From contig JBARZE010000063.1 of assembly GCA_049649525.1 (NCBI GenBank), positions 62,001 through 126,000 of the forward strand: 64,000 nt of DNA, read 5' to 3'. The translations under genes and the position numbers were made by a program. Positions 58,101 through 64,000 of the stretch are shown here, one piece after another (the stretch's first letter is position 1; each line of letters starts with the position of its first letter). The stretch is from JAAURB01 sp049649525. Lineage in GTDB: Bacteria > Cyanobacteriota > Cyanobacteriia > Cyanobacteriales > Microcoleaceae. A model generated the notes under the pieces. It did no database searches, was not told the origin of the DNA, and was given only the letters and a program-made list of their open reading frames with translations.

Positions 58101-59376
58101 CATTGATAGCACTAACATCAACACTTCCATCAAAAGTTAGATTTTCTTTTCCTGAAATTTCAACAAATCCGCCATCACCTGTATTACTACCACCAACAGC
58201 CGTAATATTGCCTTGAAAATGAGTATTTTCATCTGACCAAACAATCACTCGTCCGCCGCTTCCGTCTGTGATAGCATTAGCCGAAATAAAGCTATTATTA
58301 TTAACAAAAGTCTGAATTGCATTCGGAACTAAACCATCACCTTTATAGTCTCCGCCAATACGAATACTACCGCCACTATTACTGCCAGAAACATCAAGCT
58401 TACCATCAATTACACCAACAATATTTCCAAATATACCAATTTCTCCCCCAATATTATTAATGTTAGAAGCATCAATTGTCCCGGAAGCGATCGCCACCGT
58501 ATCTTGACCCGGAATAATAGTATTAGAATGATTTAAAACGACTTCTCCAGAAGAATTAACAGAGACAGTATTGACATGAGATTGAACCTCTCCCCCTGTT
58601 AATAACTCAGGTAAAGTTAAAGGGGTAATAGAGTAAGTTTCTGCCGAATTATTAATAGGACTTACTTCTAAGTTTAATAACTGCCCTGTTTGGCTAATAC
58701 GAACTAAACTTTCTCCTGGCACTGCTGCCATTGTTAAGGTTCCACCGGGTACAGAAAGGGTTCCTGTATTGACAACAGTACCGCCTAATAATGCTAAGTT
58801 TTGACCCGCTTTCAGATTTAATTGACCTTCATTAAAAATTACACCCGGTTGCGCTAAATTAAAGCGATAACCACTTGGGTTTCCAATTAAATTAGCGTAG
58901 TCATTTGACCCTAAACTTTCAAAGCTATAACCATTAAAATCAATTCCTGTGGCAGTAGTAACCGTTAAACTTCCCGGAATATTAAGACTAGCATTCGCAC
59001 CAAAAATAACTCCGGCTGGGTTAATTAAAAATAAGTTCGCATTACTTCCTGTAATCTGAATTAAACCATTAATAATAGAAGCATTTCCGCCTACAACTCG
59101 CCCTAAAATATTCTGAATATCTGGATTAGAAATAAAGTTCGCAATTTGTCCTTCAGATAAACCAAACTGTTCAAAACTATGAAATAAATTTTGACCATCT
59201 CCACTTAAAGCTCCACCATTAATATTAAACTGATTTCCATTTTGATTAATAATAGTTCCAGTTTCATCAGATGCTGGCGTTATCGGCACAGCTTGAGCAT
59301 TTGCTGAAGTAATTACTGTACTAAATAGAACAAATCCAATCCACCCTTGATTAATACGAAAAAAACAGTTTGTCAT
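52198..59376 (-). CDS. Giant TPS-type filamentous haemagglutinin with C-terminal CHAT protease domain, 2392 aa
   Basis: Seen: an N-terminal signal segment ending AQA (about residue 28); a TPS secretion domain (about 30-270) with NLFHSFEQFGL, NLFLINPAGVIFG and GSLTVTTATGI; a long beta-helix of short repeats with three copies of an about 97-residue block near-repeating every 400 residues (FxANxVADFSGxVIxEA...GSGNILxEIG); five copies of a 24-residue NITTENQTA unit near 1755-1880; and a CHAT caspase-like domain with His2231 in LATHGEF and Cys2275 in LSACRTA, both catalytic. Known: TPS proteins are exported by a TpsB partner, and CHAT domains are proteases. A TpsB gene is not in the window. Inferred: secreted or surface-anchored conditional protease. 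Confidence 0.88.
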   Translation of the reverse strand: MTNCFFRINQGWIGFVLFSTVITSANAQAVPITPASDETGTIINQNGNQFNINGGALSGDGQNLFHSFEQFGLSEGQIANFISNPDIQNILGRVVGGNASIINGLIQITGSNANLFLINPAGVIFGANASLNIPGSLTVTTATGIDFNGYSFESLGSNDYANLIGNPSGYRFNLAQPGVIFNEGQLNLKAGQNLALLGGTVVNTGTLSVPGGTLTMAAVPGESLVRISQTGQLLNLEVSPINNSAETYSITPLTLPELLTGGEVQSHVNTVSVNSSGEVVLNHSNTIIPGQDTVAIASGTIDASNINNIGGEIGIFGNIVGVIDGKLDVSGSNSGGSIRIGGDYKGDGLVPNAIQTFVNNNSFISANAITDGSGGRVIVWSDENTHFQGNITAVGGSNTGDGGFVEISGKENLTFDGSVDVSAINGLAGTILFDPKNIVIEDQGNDPINGNSLFGENPENGATFDADQLNNLTGEVILEANNNIIINEPITANSLDTLEFRAGHSIKVNADIDTSASNGNLNLRANYNDSILENRDPGQSDITQQPGTTINVGSGNILLEIGSLTPGGEINIDNIITSGNLTVNANGGNINPVSPESTIQAGNSLFQTFGNGGIGTEVTPLQVDGNNIEVEAGSRGVNLDFISSINVGGVSEIFTGIVTRNGGNILLNTQGDFSLTEKLDTVTMGADAGDITLSSSGQVDTTQGEITTVGNEGNGGNILIDAEVDILTGYIDSSTNAPGGQAGNITLNSNTGNINTIGDNISATAADGLGANIDITAAEKIDIGFVNSSGATEAGDITIVSNNGNVDLSNSELIANAFQPTGIQGSININAEQGSIFKGESKVRFDPNDIADFSGDVILEAFNDVTLSEEIITSDSIQIQAGRSIFLNASIDTSSGNGNIVLRANNPQAAKNQRETGAASIIQQPGEILNAGSGNILLEIGNAGEVGNIQIDNINTTGIALLDANGGNIQPVTETSQITANSALFRTNNTGGIGSLTAPITIDVDNLEITTGSGGVFFFSWGENLTIGGVTEELSGIQTQGGGSVLIQTLGDISLTESILTGGDTALGGSVELLSQGNINTTEGVIESVPRQPDSQAGDITLNATGDILTGEIYSRGDSQGGNVNLTAGGSLDTTADIIDASSRRGSGGNVNLSANNDIRIGFITTFGETQGGDITLESTTGNIDVSQGFLDTKSLLGSDGIITPELVFDNSPPGELEAFKPSGEIEFEANSVADFSGNVIFEAYNDITIDQEIVTTDSIQIKAGRSIFINADINTSIGNGNIILTANHSEAAANQREPGRADIVQQTGTILDAGSGNILFEMGSAGEVGNLVIGDINTTGLAVFDANSGKIERTTDNSLVTANSAIFHTHSQGGIGTPIAPLQINVNNLEAVTGANGVFLNSSNSGVTIGDVTNYLEGINSFEGGQISINSTGDIIVNEPLSRASFFDQGGNIDLNSQGNIDTSFSRILSLSANGTGGNISLNAVGDIRTGLISAEGIQQGGSINIISQTGSINTTANGNLANSIVEIDADVTSLEVAQTFADKPANLDAFAEEGNGGEITITAPGNIVTGDISSFGENNSGNVNILSQNGNVTTGVIFSTTEIGLSGNIQLESPSGSIQVNHIATYSAAGEGGDINLTSQDNITVNNIASFGEQSSGNVNLQSSNGTIITGKIQTLSPGGQSGNITLNTYSTSGDIQTANLQTSGETDAGQISITTTDGNVITQDLESSSNSGEAGGVDVNSGGNITTENQTVAGETGDATINNNAEDNITTENQTATTDTGNANINNNAEDNITTENQTAITDTGNATINNNAEDNITTENQTAITETGNAIIDNNAEENIIIANQTAITIEGEAIIDNPTPENLETENKTALIVEEPGLIVNEAGGEMNIIEPLNNNNISPDIQVDNTETVSNSSSAETASQPIIETSTPAITDSEIISTRLNHDPNPNPPEKKHQTEEGVEQTQEIVSNLNNTNSSVLSVSALETVAILEQNRSLEFHNYFGDDFSQNAAKIENVQDALSDVERQTGTRSAIIYVTVLNEQIDLVIFTANGQPLRKTVSNVSRSQLIETAEVFRTKIIDPRYRDSQQYLKSAQQLYQWLIAPLENELNAQSIDTLLFSMDSGLRSLPIAALHDGKQFLVEKYSLSLIPSMTLTDMRYRTLQDTQVLGMGASQFAHLNPLPAVPVELETITQQLWQGNTFLEQQFTRENLVQQRLEYPYPIIHLATHGEFKAGDPSQSYIQLWGEEQIKLDELRQLGWHEPAVELLVLSACRTALGDEQAELGFAGLAVQAGVKSALASLWYVSDEGTLGLMTEFYTHLSQVKIKSDALQRAQLAMIQGDVIIESGQLRGSLSRGAVVQLPQGLAQLETMNLSHPYYWAGFTMIGSPW

Positions 59377-60134
59377 GATTTTCTAAAACTGATGTCTTGA
59401 CTGATAATCTCTAACAGTAAAACTTTTTGATAAACTATTTAAACTTTATCAAGTAAAATGCTATATTTATTATATTTTTAAATTTATAGCTCGTCAATTC
59501 TCAGTATTTTTACGGATATTTAATCTATTAATATTTAATATTTTATGTAATATCCGAATGATAATTTTAATTTTTTAATATTGAAATAAAAATAATAGTA
59601 AATTACTCTAATAAATTTAGAGAGGCATTATCATCTATCTATACCTCATTCTTTAAGAACATCATAAGTTTAGAAAAATACAATATACTTGATTTCACAA
59701 GTATTAAAAATTAGCTAAAATCTATACAAGACTATCTGGTGGCGGTAGTAAGTCTCGCAATAAATTAGCTAAGCCAGATTTTAAGCTGGGTTACTCTTGT
59801 GATACTGTCATTATCCTAGCTTGAATCTTAACGCAACAATATCACTCCATCTTAGGTCAGCAATGGGTCAGGTAGCTATTGGCAGTCTCTCGAACCAATG
59901 GACCCAACAGACTCGTTGGCATTGCCTGCGCTTTAAGCCCATACCTGTGACCTCTACGATATTAACGAAGTAACGTCACAAGTTCCAAAGGCTAAAACCT
60001 AGTATCTATAAGGTCACCTTAAAATACCCTACTCGTTCATCAAGCTGCTTTTCTACCTATTTAGGTATCAACTTGTCATCATCTTGTCCTCCTACCCTTT
60101 ATGGGCAGCCCTACTTAATGAAGACTGATAGCAG
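59377..60134. other. Gene-free region, AT-rich then densely folded
   Basis: The first 350 bases are very AT-rich; 59735-60130 is more balanced in composition and rich in complementary segments (see the separate entry). No protein frame is convincing, though short minus-strand frames of ordinary composition occur. Confidence 0.4.
59735..60130. other. Structured noncoding segment
   Basis: A hairpin at 59865-59905 pairs GGGTC with GACCC and ATTGG with CCAAT around CAGTCTCTCGAA. A second pairs TGTGAC (59946) with GTCACA (59975), and ACCTATTTAGGT near 60055 is a small palindrome. GC content is higher than the flanks. It could be a folded RNA, an origin or recombination region, or the decayed end of a mobile element. 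I do not recognise it. Confidence 0.35.
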
Positions 60135-61010
60135 ATGAGTAAACAAACTTATAAAAAGGTTGGTAGAGAAGGGCGAATCTCGATAGAGCTGAAAGGCTCG
60201 TCTTATCGCCTTAGATGGACGTTCAAGTTTCATGAAGTCAGAAGTCAGAAGTGTGTAGGCGTAGCCCGCCGTTAAGGCGTAGTCAGAAGTGAAAATTTAA
60301 TGAGGGATTGTGACCCACCACTAAATTTTTGACCGCTAAAATAAATTTGTAGCGGGGGTCTTAAACCCAATTTCTGCGTCTAGAAGTAGAAAGTTCAAAA
60401 CCCATCAAACTATTAGAAAAAACTTCTGAGTTCTGACTTCTGAGTTCTGACATTTGCCGAAGCGATAACTATCCCCGCTATTAACGACCCTACGAATAAG
60501 GAGATGTTGCTTGTAATTGGAAATTTCACCTATTATGGCACAAGCATTAAAACGGGTGGTAGAGTAGTTAATCCTGTATCTAATAATAGTCAATTAATTG
60601 ATGACTTAGGTTTGAGGAATATCCGACTGCCAATCTATACTTACAAAAAAACAAGCAGCGCAAAAATAAAAAGTGAAGGTTTTAATAACAGCCATAGACA
60701 GAGATTAATCTCCATGAAATGCCCTATAAATCAAGTTTATACATTCAGGCATTTTTATAATCAAATGGGTGAGATGTATGGCATACCTCAAGAAATACGA
60801 GCTAGAGCTATGGGTCATTCAACTGCTACAAATGACTCGGTTTACAAAAAGCGTTCAAACCTGAATAATTCAATTGATATCCTCACAAAACACAATAAGC
60901 AACCCTTAGCTTATGAAGTTGCTATAGAGGAGTTATAACGCCTCCAATTTGATGTAAACTCCCCTGAAGTAAAAGCTATATTGAGGGTGATTTATCGCTT
61001 AAAAGAATAG
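60135..61010 (+). pseudogene. Broken tyrosine recombinase (integrase)
   Basis: Seen: an N-terminal piece from the ATG at 60135, ending in a stop inside a repeat, with the integrase-like start SIELKGSSYRLRWTF; then, past the repeat, an open stretch from about 60455 (TFAEAITIPAINDPTNKE) containing the recombinase signature TFRHFYNQ and RAMGHSTATNDSVYKKR with catalytic Arg/His and Tyr. A stop after VAIEEL at 60938 is followed in the same frame by RLQFDVNSPEVKAILRVIYR to TAG at 61010, which reads like the lost tail with a nonsense codon. The central part with the first catalytic Arg appears to be missing. The parts are too few for function. Confidence 0.6.
60231..60452. repeat. MITE-like repeat insert with GAAGTCA ends
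   Basis: The left end is GAAGTCAGAAGTCAGAAGT and the right end, read in reverse, is TCAGAACTCAGAAGTCAGAA, so the segment has heptad-repeat inverted ends. Inside are GTGTAGGCGTAGCCCGCCG, an element typical of dispersed cyanobacterial repeats, and a CCGCTA...TAGCGG pair. It interrupts the integrase remnant. Confidence 0.5.
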
Positions 61011-61644
61011 CCTGTTATCGTGAAGGTAAATCATTAATTATTGTGGTACAGTAGTTCAAGACATTACCTGACCCCCGGTATAGTTGAGTGAAGTACAAAG
61101 TGAAGCATGGATAGTCATTTTCTGTGATGTGAGTAATTCAGTCTATTCACATTTAATCACCTATTTAAAGAGAGAGATAATCACCGCCCCTCTCTTCTTT
61201 TGTATCTACAACTATCATACAATTACCAGTATTTAATTTATATTTTATAATGATGGACAGCCCAGCTTTAACAAAAGTATTGATAGGTATTTTATAAAAT
61301 AAAGGAGAGATTCCAAAAGAGGCAATTATAGAAGAGTGGTAACTTCTCCCAATTTGCTCCTATTATTATAAATAAAATTTTAGCCATAACAACTATTTTT
61401 TCATCTCCTATATCAAGCTTTCAGTTGAAACTTTAACGTCAAAAGACTATGAATATTTTACTTAAAATTTTGATAAAATCAAGCCCTATAAACTCCTGAT
61501 AACTGAATAAACAAACCGTCTGTTATTTCATTTGAAGTGTAATCCCTCCCTTACGTTTCTACCAAAAAAGCTCATCACAAACCCGTTATAATTAAATTAG
61601 CTACCGCTATTGATTTTCCTACTAAAAATAATGCGAATAGGAAA
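61011..61644. other. Intergenic region between integrase remnant and small operon
   Basis: About 630 bases with a weak terminator-like hairpin and no supported gene. The promoter of the four-gene operon should lie in the last 200 bases, which contain several A/T-rich -10-like tracts. Confidence 0.4.
61168..61200 (+). terminator. Weak terminator-like hairpin
   Basis: AAGAGAG, a spacer of about 15 bases, CTCTCTT, then CTTTTG. It may end transcription coming from the integrase remnant. Confidence 0.4.
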
Positions 61645-61857
61645 ATGCAATGGATTACTGTCCGATTCCCAGCATTGATGACAATAGATGCTATTTGTTA
61701 CTTCCTGCATGAAATGAGCGCAGCGGGGTCAACTCCTTCAGCATTTAAGATTCTTGGAAGCACTCGAGAATATCGTGTTGTAAAATTGACCGCTGATCAA
61801 TTAGGACAAATAAGCGCCAAAATAGGCCGAGACGAAGAAGGTACCCCAACACCTTGA
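61645..61857 (+). CDS. Small unknown protein, 70 aa, first gene of a coupled operon
   Basis: MQWITVRFPALMTIDAICYF, then LHEMSAAGSTPSAFKILGST and REYRVVKLTADQLGQISAKI, ending GRDEEGTPTP. It has a mixed helix/strand character with no signal peptide. AGGA lies about six bases before the ATG. The TGA stop is one base from the start of the next gene, so translation is coupled. I do not recognise the family. Confidence 0.6.
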   Translation: MQWITVRFPALMTIDAICYFLHEMSAAGSTPSAFKILGSTREYRVVKLTADQLGQISAKIGRDEEGTPTP

Positions 61858-61858
61858 T

Positions 61859-62209
61859 ATGGACAATAACAGTGAATGGGAAACAGTACACACACAGTAT
61901 TATCGAAATGATGATGCTCCAATTGCCCCTATCACTATTTATCCTTCATTAAATCGCCATGTTGTTGAAGTTCAAGTATTAGCTGATTCAATTCCTAAAA
62001 CTTGGACTTCAGCAGGAAGGCTCTATTGTTTTTTGCAAGACCCTAACACCTACATATACCCTAGGGCTACTTTGATTGAGAATGTACCTGTTAACGTTAG
62101 CAAGGTTTACAAGCTTCCAGATGACACAGAATATTACTGGCTGCAATATCAACCTCACAGGTGGTACAAATGGCAGGCGCTGACAGTTAAAGCTTGGATA
62201 TATGGATGA
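61859..62209 (+). CDS. Small unknown beta-rich protein, 116 aa
   Basis: MDNNSEWETVHTQYYRNDD, then a Trp/Tyr-rich beta-looking core including SLNRHVVEVQVLADSIPKTW, GRLYCFLQDPNTYIYPR and YYWLQYQPHRWYKWQALT. Aromatic-rich, no membrane helix, one Cys. It begins one base after the stop of the 70-aa gene and its TGA abuts the ATG of the 88-aa gene. Phage structural or receptor-like proteins of this size exist, but I cannot name a family. Confidence 0.6.
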   Translation: MDNNSEWETVHTQYYRNDDAPIAPITIYPSLNRHVVEVQVLADSIPKTWTSAGRLYCFLQDPNTYIYPRATLIENVPVNVSKVYKLPDDTEYYWLQYQPHRWYKWQALTVKAWIYG

Positions 62210-62476
62210 ATGAATTTATCAGAAGGTTGGGCTATTTTTATTGTTGGGCAGGTTATAGTTTTGTTGGCGATCACTTGGAAAGTTGCAGCAGTTTACGGAC
62301 AGCTAAAACGTAATGATGAGTTAAATAAACATGACCTTAATAATATAGGTAAAAAGGTTAGAAGAATTCAAAGCTTAAGCTGGCAACGGTTAGATAATAT
62401 TGAAGCGTTCTTAGAGAAAAAAGCTGCATACCATCCTCCAACTTTAGAATATTTTGAGGATGATAACAATGGATAG
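62210..62476 (+). CDS. Small holin-like membrane protein, 88 aa
   Basis: An N-terminal hydrophobic helix (AIFIVGQVIVLLAITWKVAA, about residues 8-27) is followed by a long charged, probably coiled helix (QLKRNDELNKHDLNNIGKKV) and a Pro/acid tail. One helix plus charged coil is the plan of small phage holins and of XhlA-type proteins, but this is structural analogy, not homology. Its start abuts the stop of the 116-aa gene and its end overlaps the next gene by 8 bases. Confidence 0.6.
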   Translation: MNLSEGWAIFIVGQVIVLLAITWKVAAVYGQLKRNDELNKHDLNNIGKKVRRIQSLSWQRLDNIEAFLEKKAAYHPPTLEYFEDDNNG

Positions 62477-62633
62477 TATCTCAATTGCTGATATGGCTGA
62501 AATTGGAGCTAACGGAGCATTAATTTTTATAATTTGGAATTTGTTTAAAACTAACGAAAAACTGGTTAAAGAGATAAACTCCAGAGATGAGCAACTTGTC
62601 AAAATAATCAACTACTTGCTTACTGGTAAGTGA
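62469..62633 (+). CDS. Tiny holin-like membrane protein, 54 aa
   Basis: MDSISIADMAEIGANGALIF, then IIWNLFKTNEKLVKEINSRD and EQLVKIINYLLTGK: a single N-terminal hydrophobic helix (about residues 10-26) and a basic amphipathic helix. The plan resembles BhlA/UviB-type bacteriocin-associated holin-like peptides (short helix ending in K-T/N-E-x-x), from memory. The ATG overlaps the last eight bases of the preceding gene, indicating coupled translation. Confidence 0.55.
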   Translation: MDSISIADMAEIGANGALIFIIWNLFKTNEKLVKEINSRDEQLVKIINYLLTGK

Positions 62634-63044
62634 ATATACCTTACTCTTCAATGTCCCATTTATTAGAATTATTTAATAAGTAAGTAAATCAATTATATAT
62701 TTCTCTTAACTAGCAATCTATCGCTAGCAAAAACAAAAACATAATTGACTTTGCTTGGTTTGAAACAGATTTAGCTCAAAATCCACACCTAAAACCTCAA
62801 TATCGTTTGGGGTTGGGAAGCCTAAAATAGAAAGCTGTGTTTAAAGGGGGTGTTTTGCCCTTTTTTTTAAGTGGATTTTGACTGATTGGTCACAAGTCAC
62901 TCAGTAATTGTGCCTATATAGTTGAATAATTATTCAAAAAAAAGGCGTGCTAGAGTGGTTTTTGAGTCGTTATTGAGTCATTACTACCCGAAGAGTAGGG
63001 GGCTTCGAGTCTAAAACGCTTATCTGCAAAGGAGTTGCAGGGTA
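62634..63044. other. Intergenic region between operon and tRNA-Leu
   Basis: About 410 bases with no gene. It holds the operon terminator and, near 62950-63000, repeated GAGTC words and CTACCC-GAAGA-GTAGGG, a short stem, close to the 3' end of the tRNA where a recombinase would act. Confidence 0.45.
62841..62868 (+). terminator. Rho-independent terminator of the small operon
   Basis: AAAGGG, loop GGTGTTTTG, CCCTTT followed by more T residues (eight T in all at 62861-62868). A strong, T-rich terminator. Confidence 0.8.
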
Positions 63045-63126
63045 TGGGCAGGGAGGGACTCGAACCCTCACAACCGAAGTCGCCACATTTTGAGTGTGGT
63101 GCGTCTACCAATTTCGCCACCCGCCC
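63045..63126 (-). tRNA. tRNA-Leu (anticodon CAA)
   Basis: Minus-strand sequence starts GGGCGGGTGGCGAAATTGG and folds with acceptor pairs 1-7, anticodon stem CCACA/TGTGG around loop CTCAAAA (anticodon CAA, reading UUG), a long variable arm CGACTTCGGTTG typical of tRNA-Leu, and T-arm GAGGGTTCGAGTCCCTC. The discriminator base is A and CCA is not encoded. Length 82 nt. It overlaps the 3' end of the M48 peptidase gene by 22 bases. Confidence 0.93.
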
Positions 63127-63983
63127 TGGGTGTTTTCAACTTCACTATTATACACCATTCTGTCGCCTTGTAACAATTTTTGATAATCTGGACTGCTGGC
63201 CCAACGATCTACCTCTCGCGCCCGCAACACAGGTAAAGGATGAGTCAACTGCGCTGTTTGAGCCTCTTTGAGCAGTTCTCCCAGTTCAGTCTGACTCATT
63301 TGATCGTAAGCGCGGGCTTGGTCGAGGAAAGCATCAAGGTTGAGTTGAGGGGCTAAACGGGCAGATCCCCCGCACAGCTTCATCAAGACAGACATCACGA
63401 CTCTGGGATCTTGAGTTGCCAATAATGCCGCGCGATCGCAAGTAAATTCAGCACAGCGGACCCATTCCAAAATTTGAGATTGTAACCCTTGCACCAAAAC
63501 TGTCCCCACCGTTGAGAGTTGTCCGGCGGCTAAAACCAGTAAATTGGCAACCGTTAAATAAACCCCATGTTCACACTTGAGATGACCCAATTCATGGGCG
63601 ATAACCGCTTGAATTTCTTCCGGGGTTAATAAATCAATCAAAGAAGTATGCAACACAATAAAAGGCTGTTTTCCCCGCATCGCAAACGTATAGGCATTGG
63701 GTACAGGGTTTTGGCGAACATAAAGCTGAGGGGGTTCTAAATCTAAAGTTTGGCAGGCTTCGATCAATAATTGATGTAAATCAGGCAGTTGTTTCTCACT
63801 CACCAAAATCCCCGAGGCGATATTCTCTAAATAGAAAAACTGTTCTCCGAGATTTCCGAGTAACTGTCGAATGACTAAATCTAAACCCGGAATTTGTTTG
63901 AGAGTACGAGTGGCTTGCCCATCTAAGGGATGGCGAAAGTGATCAGCTTTTAAACCCACCAAAGAAGTGCGAGAGAGAGTCAT
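63105..63983 (-). CDS. M48 family zinc metallopeptidase (HtpX/Ste24-like)
   Basis: Seen: zinc motif HELGH at residues 130-134 in AVIAHELGHLKCEHGVY, and the third ligand region CAEFTCDRAALLA (Glu about 187-190). Hydrophobic segments follow the HELGH (LTVANLLVLAAG, GTVLVQGLQ). Length 292 aa is typical of the cyanobacterial soluble-to-membrane-peripheral class. Known: M48 proteases perform membrane-protein quality control or limited proteolysis. The frame ends GGWRNW inside the adjoining tRNA-Leu gene, so the last seven codons are shared with tRNA sequence; the usual end may have been altered there. Confidence 0.9.
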   Translation of the reverse strand: MTLSRTSLVGLKADHFRHPLDGQATRTLKQIPGLDLVIRQLLGNLGEQFFYLENIASGILVSEKQLPDLHQLLIEACQTLDLEPPQLYVRQNPVPNAYTFAMRGKQPFIVLHTSLIDLLTPEEIQAVIAHELGHLKCEHGVYLTVANLLVLAAGQLSTVGTVLVQGLQSQILEWVRCAEFTCDRAALLATQDPRVVMSVLMKLCGGSARLAPQLNLDAFLDQARAYDQMSQTELGELLKEAQTAQLTHPLPVLRAREVDRWASSPDYQKLLQGDRMVYNSEVENTQGGWRNW

Positions 63984-64000
63984 ATCTGTGCTGTGTAAGT

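Overview
The window is chromosomal DNA of a filamentous, non-marine-picoplankton type cyanobacterium. The evidence is a dense scatter of the HIP1 octamer GCGATCGC, roughly 40% GC, and gene families largely restricted to cyanobacteria: the circadian/phycobilisome regulator RpaA, a CrtD-type carotenoid desaturase, the photosystem II S4-domain protein, a ChlH/BchH-type chelatase subunit, DUF928, DUF3326, DUF4359, a zinc-ribbon Ser/Thr kinase and a giant TPS-CHAT protein. Intergenic clutter (palindromic GTAGAGACG elements, ATAATTC and GGGGAGAC tandem repeats, GAAGTCA heptads) fits Oscillatoriales-like genomes such as Planktothrix, Microcoleus or Lyngbya relatives; I cannot name the species.

Left edge (1-1931): a nuclease-STAND NTPase resembling Avs/AVAST antiphage sensors, running off the window and carrying a one-base frameshift in a six-base homopolymer. 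2.3-13.9 kb: housekeeping and signalling genes (DNA polymerase III delta', transglutaminase-like protein, DUF928, PAS-GAF-degenerate GGDEF, S4 protein, TPR protein, AI-2E-type permease) with several very small genes and a tandemly duplicated intergenic element that looks like an sRNA pair. 13.9-21 kb: a receiver-GGDEF-EAL protein, DUF4359, a gene-poor AT-rich stretch with a gene remnant, and crtD. 21-26.3 kb: a 1711-residue cadherin-like/RTX secreted protein.

26.5-36.7 kb: small conserved genes including a CobW GTPase, a CPBP protease, a compact ferredoxin-65 aa-DUF3326 operon, a DUF1361 plus ABC exporter/importer pair, RpaA, and an ArsR-type repressor beside the chelatase gene (36.8-40.5 kb). 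40.5-52 kb: zinc-ribbon kinase bracketed by inverted repeats, panB, an RTX-CAP fusion, a VWA protein with a duplicated C-terminal module, ClpB, and a sensor histidine kinase. 52.2-59.4 kb: a 2392-residue filamentous-haemagglutinin-type protein ending in a CHAT protease domain with intact His/Cys.

Right end (59.4-63.1 kb): the accessory part. It holds a highly folded gene-free segment, a broken tyrosine recombinase invaded by a small repeat element, a tightly coupled four-gene operon of small unknown proteins including two holin-like membrane proteins, a strong terminator, and tRNA-Leu(CAA), whose gene overlaps the end of an M48 peptidase gene. The arrangement is what a decayed integrative element beside a tRNA attachment site would look like. 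The best candidates for undescribed biology are this small operon and its flanks, the Avs-like gene, the duplicated sRNA-like element, and the ferredoxin-DUF3326 operon.
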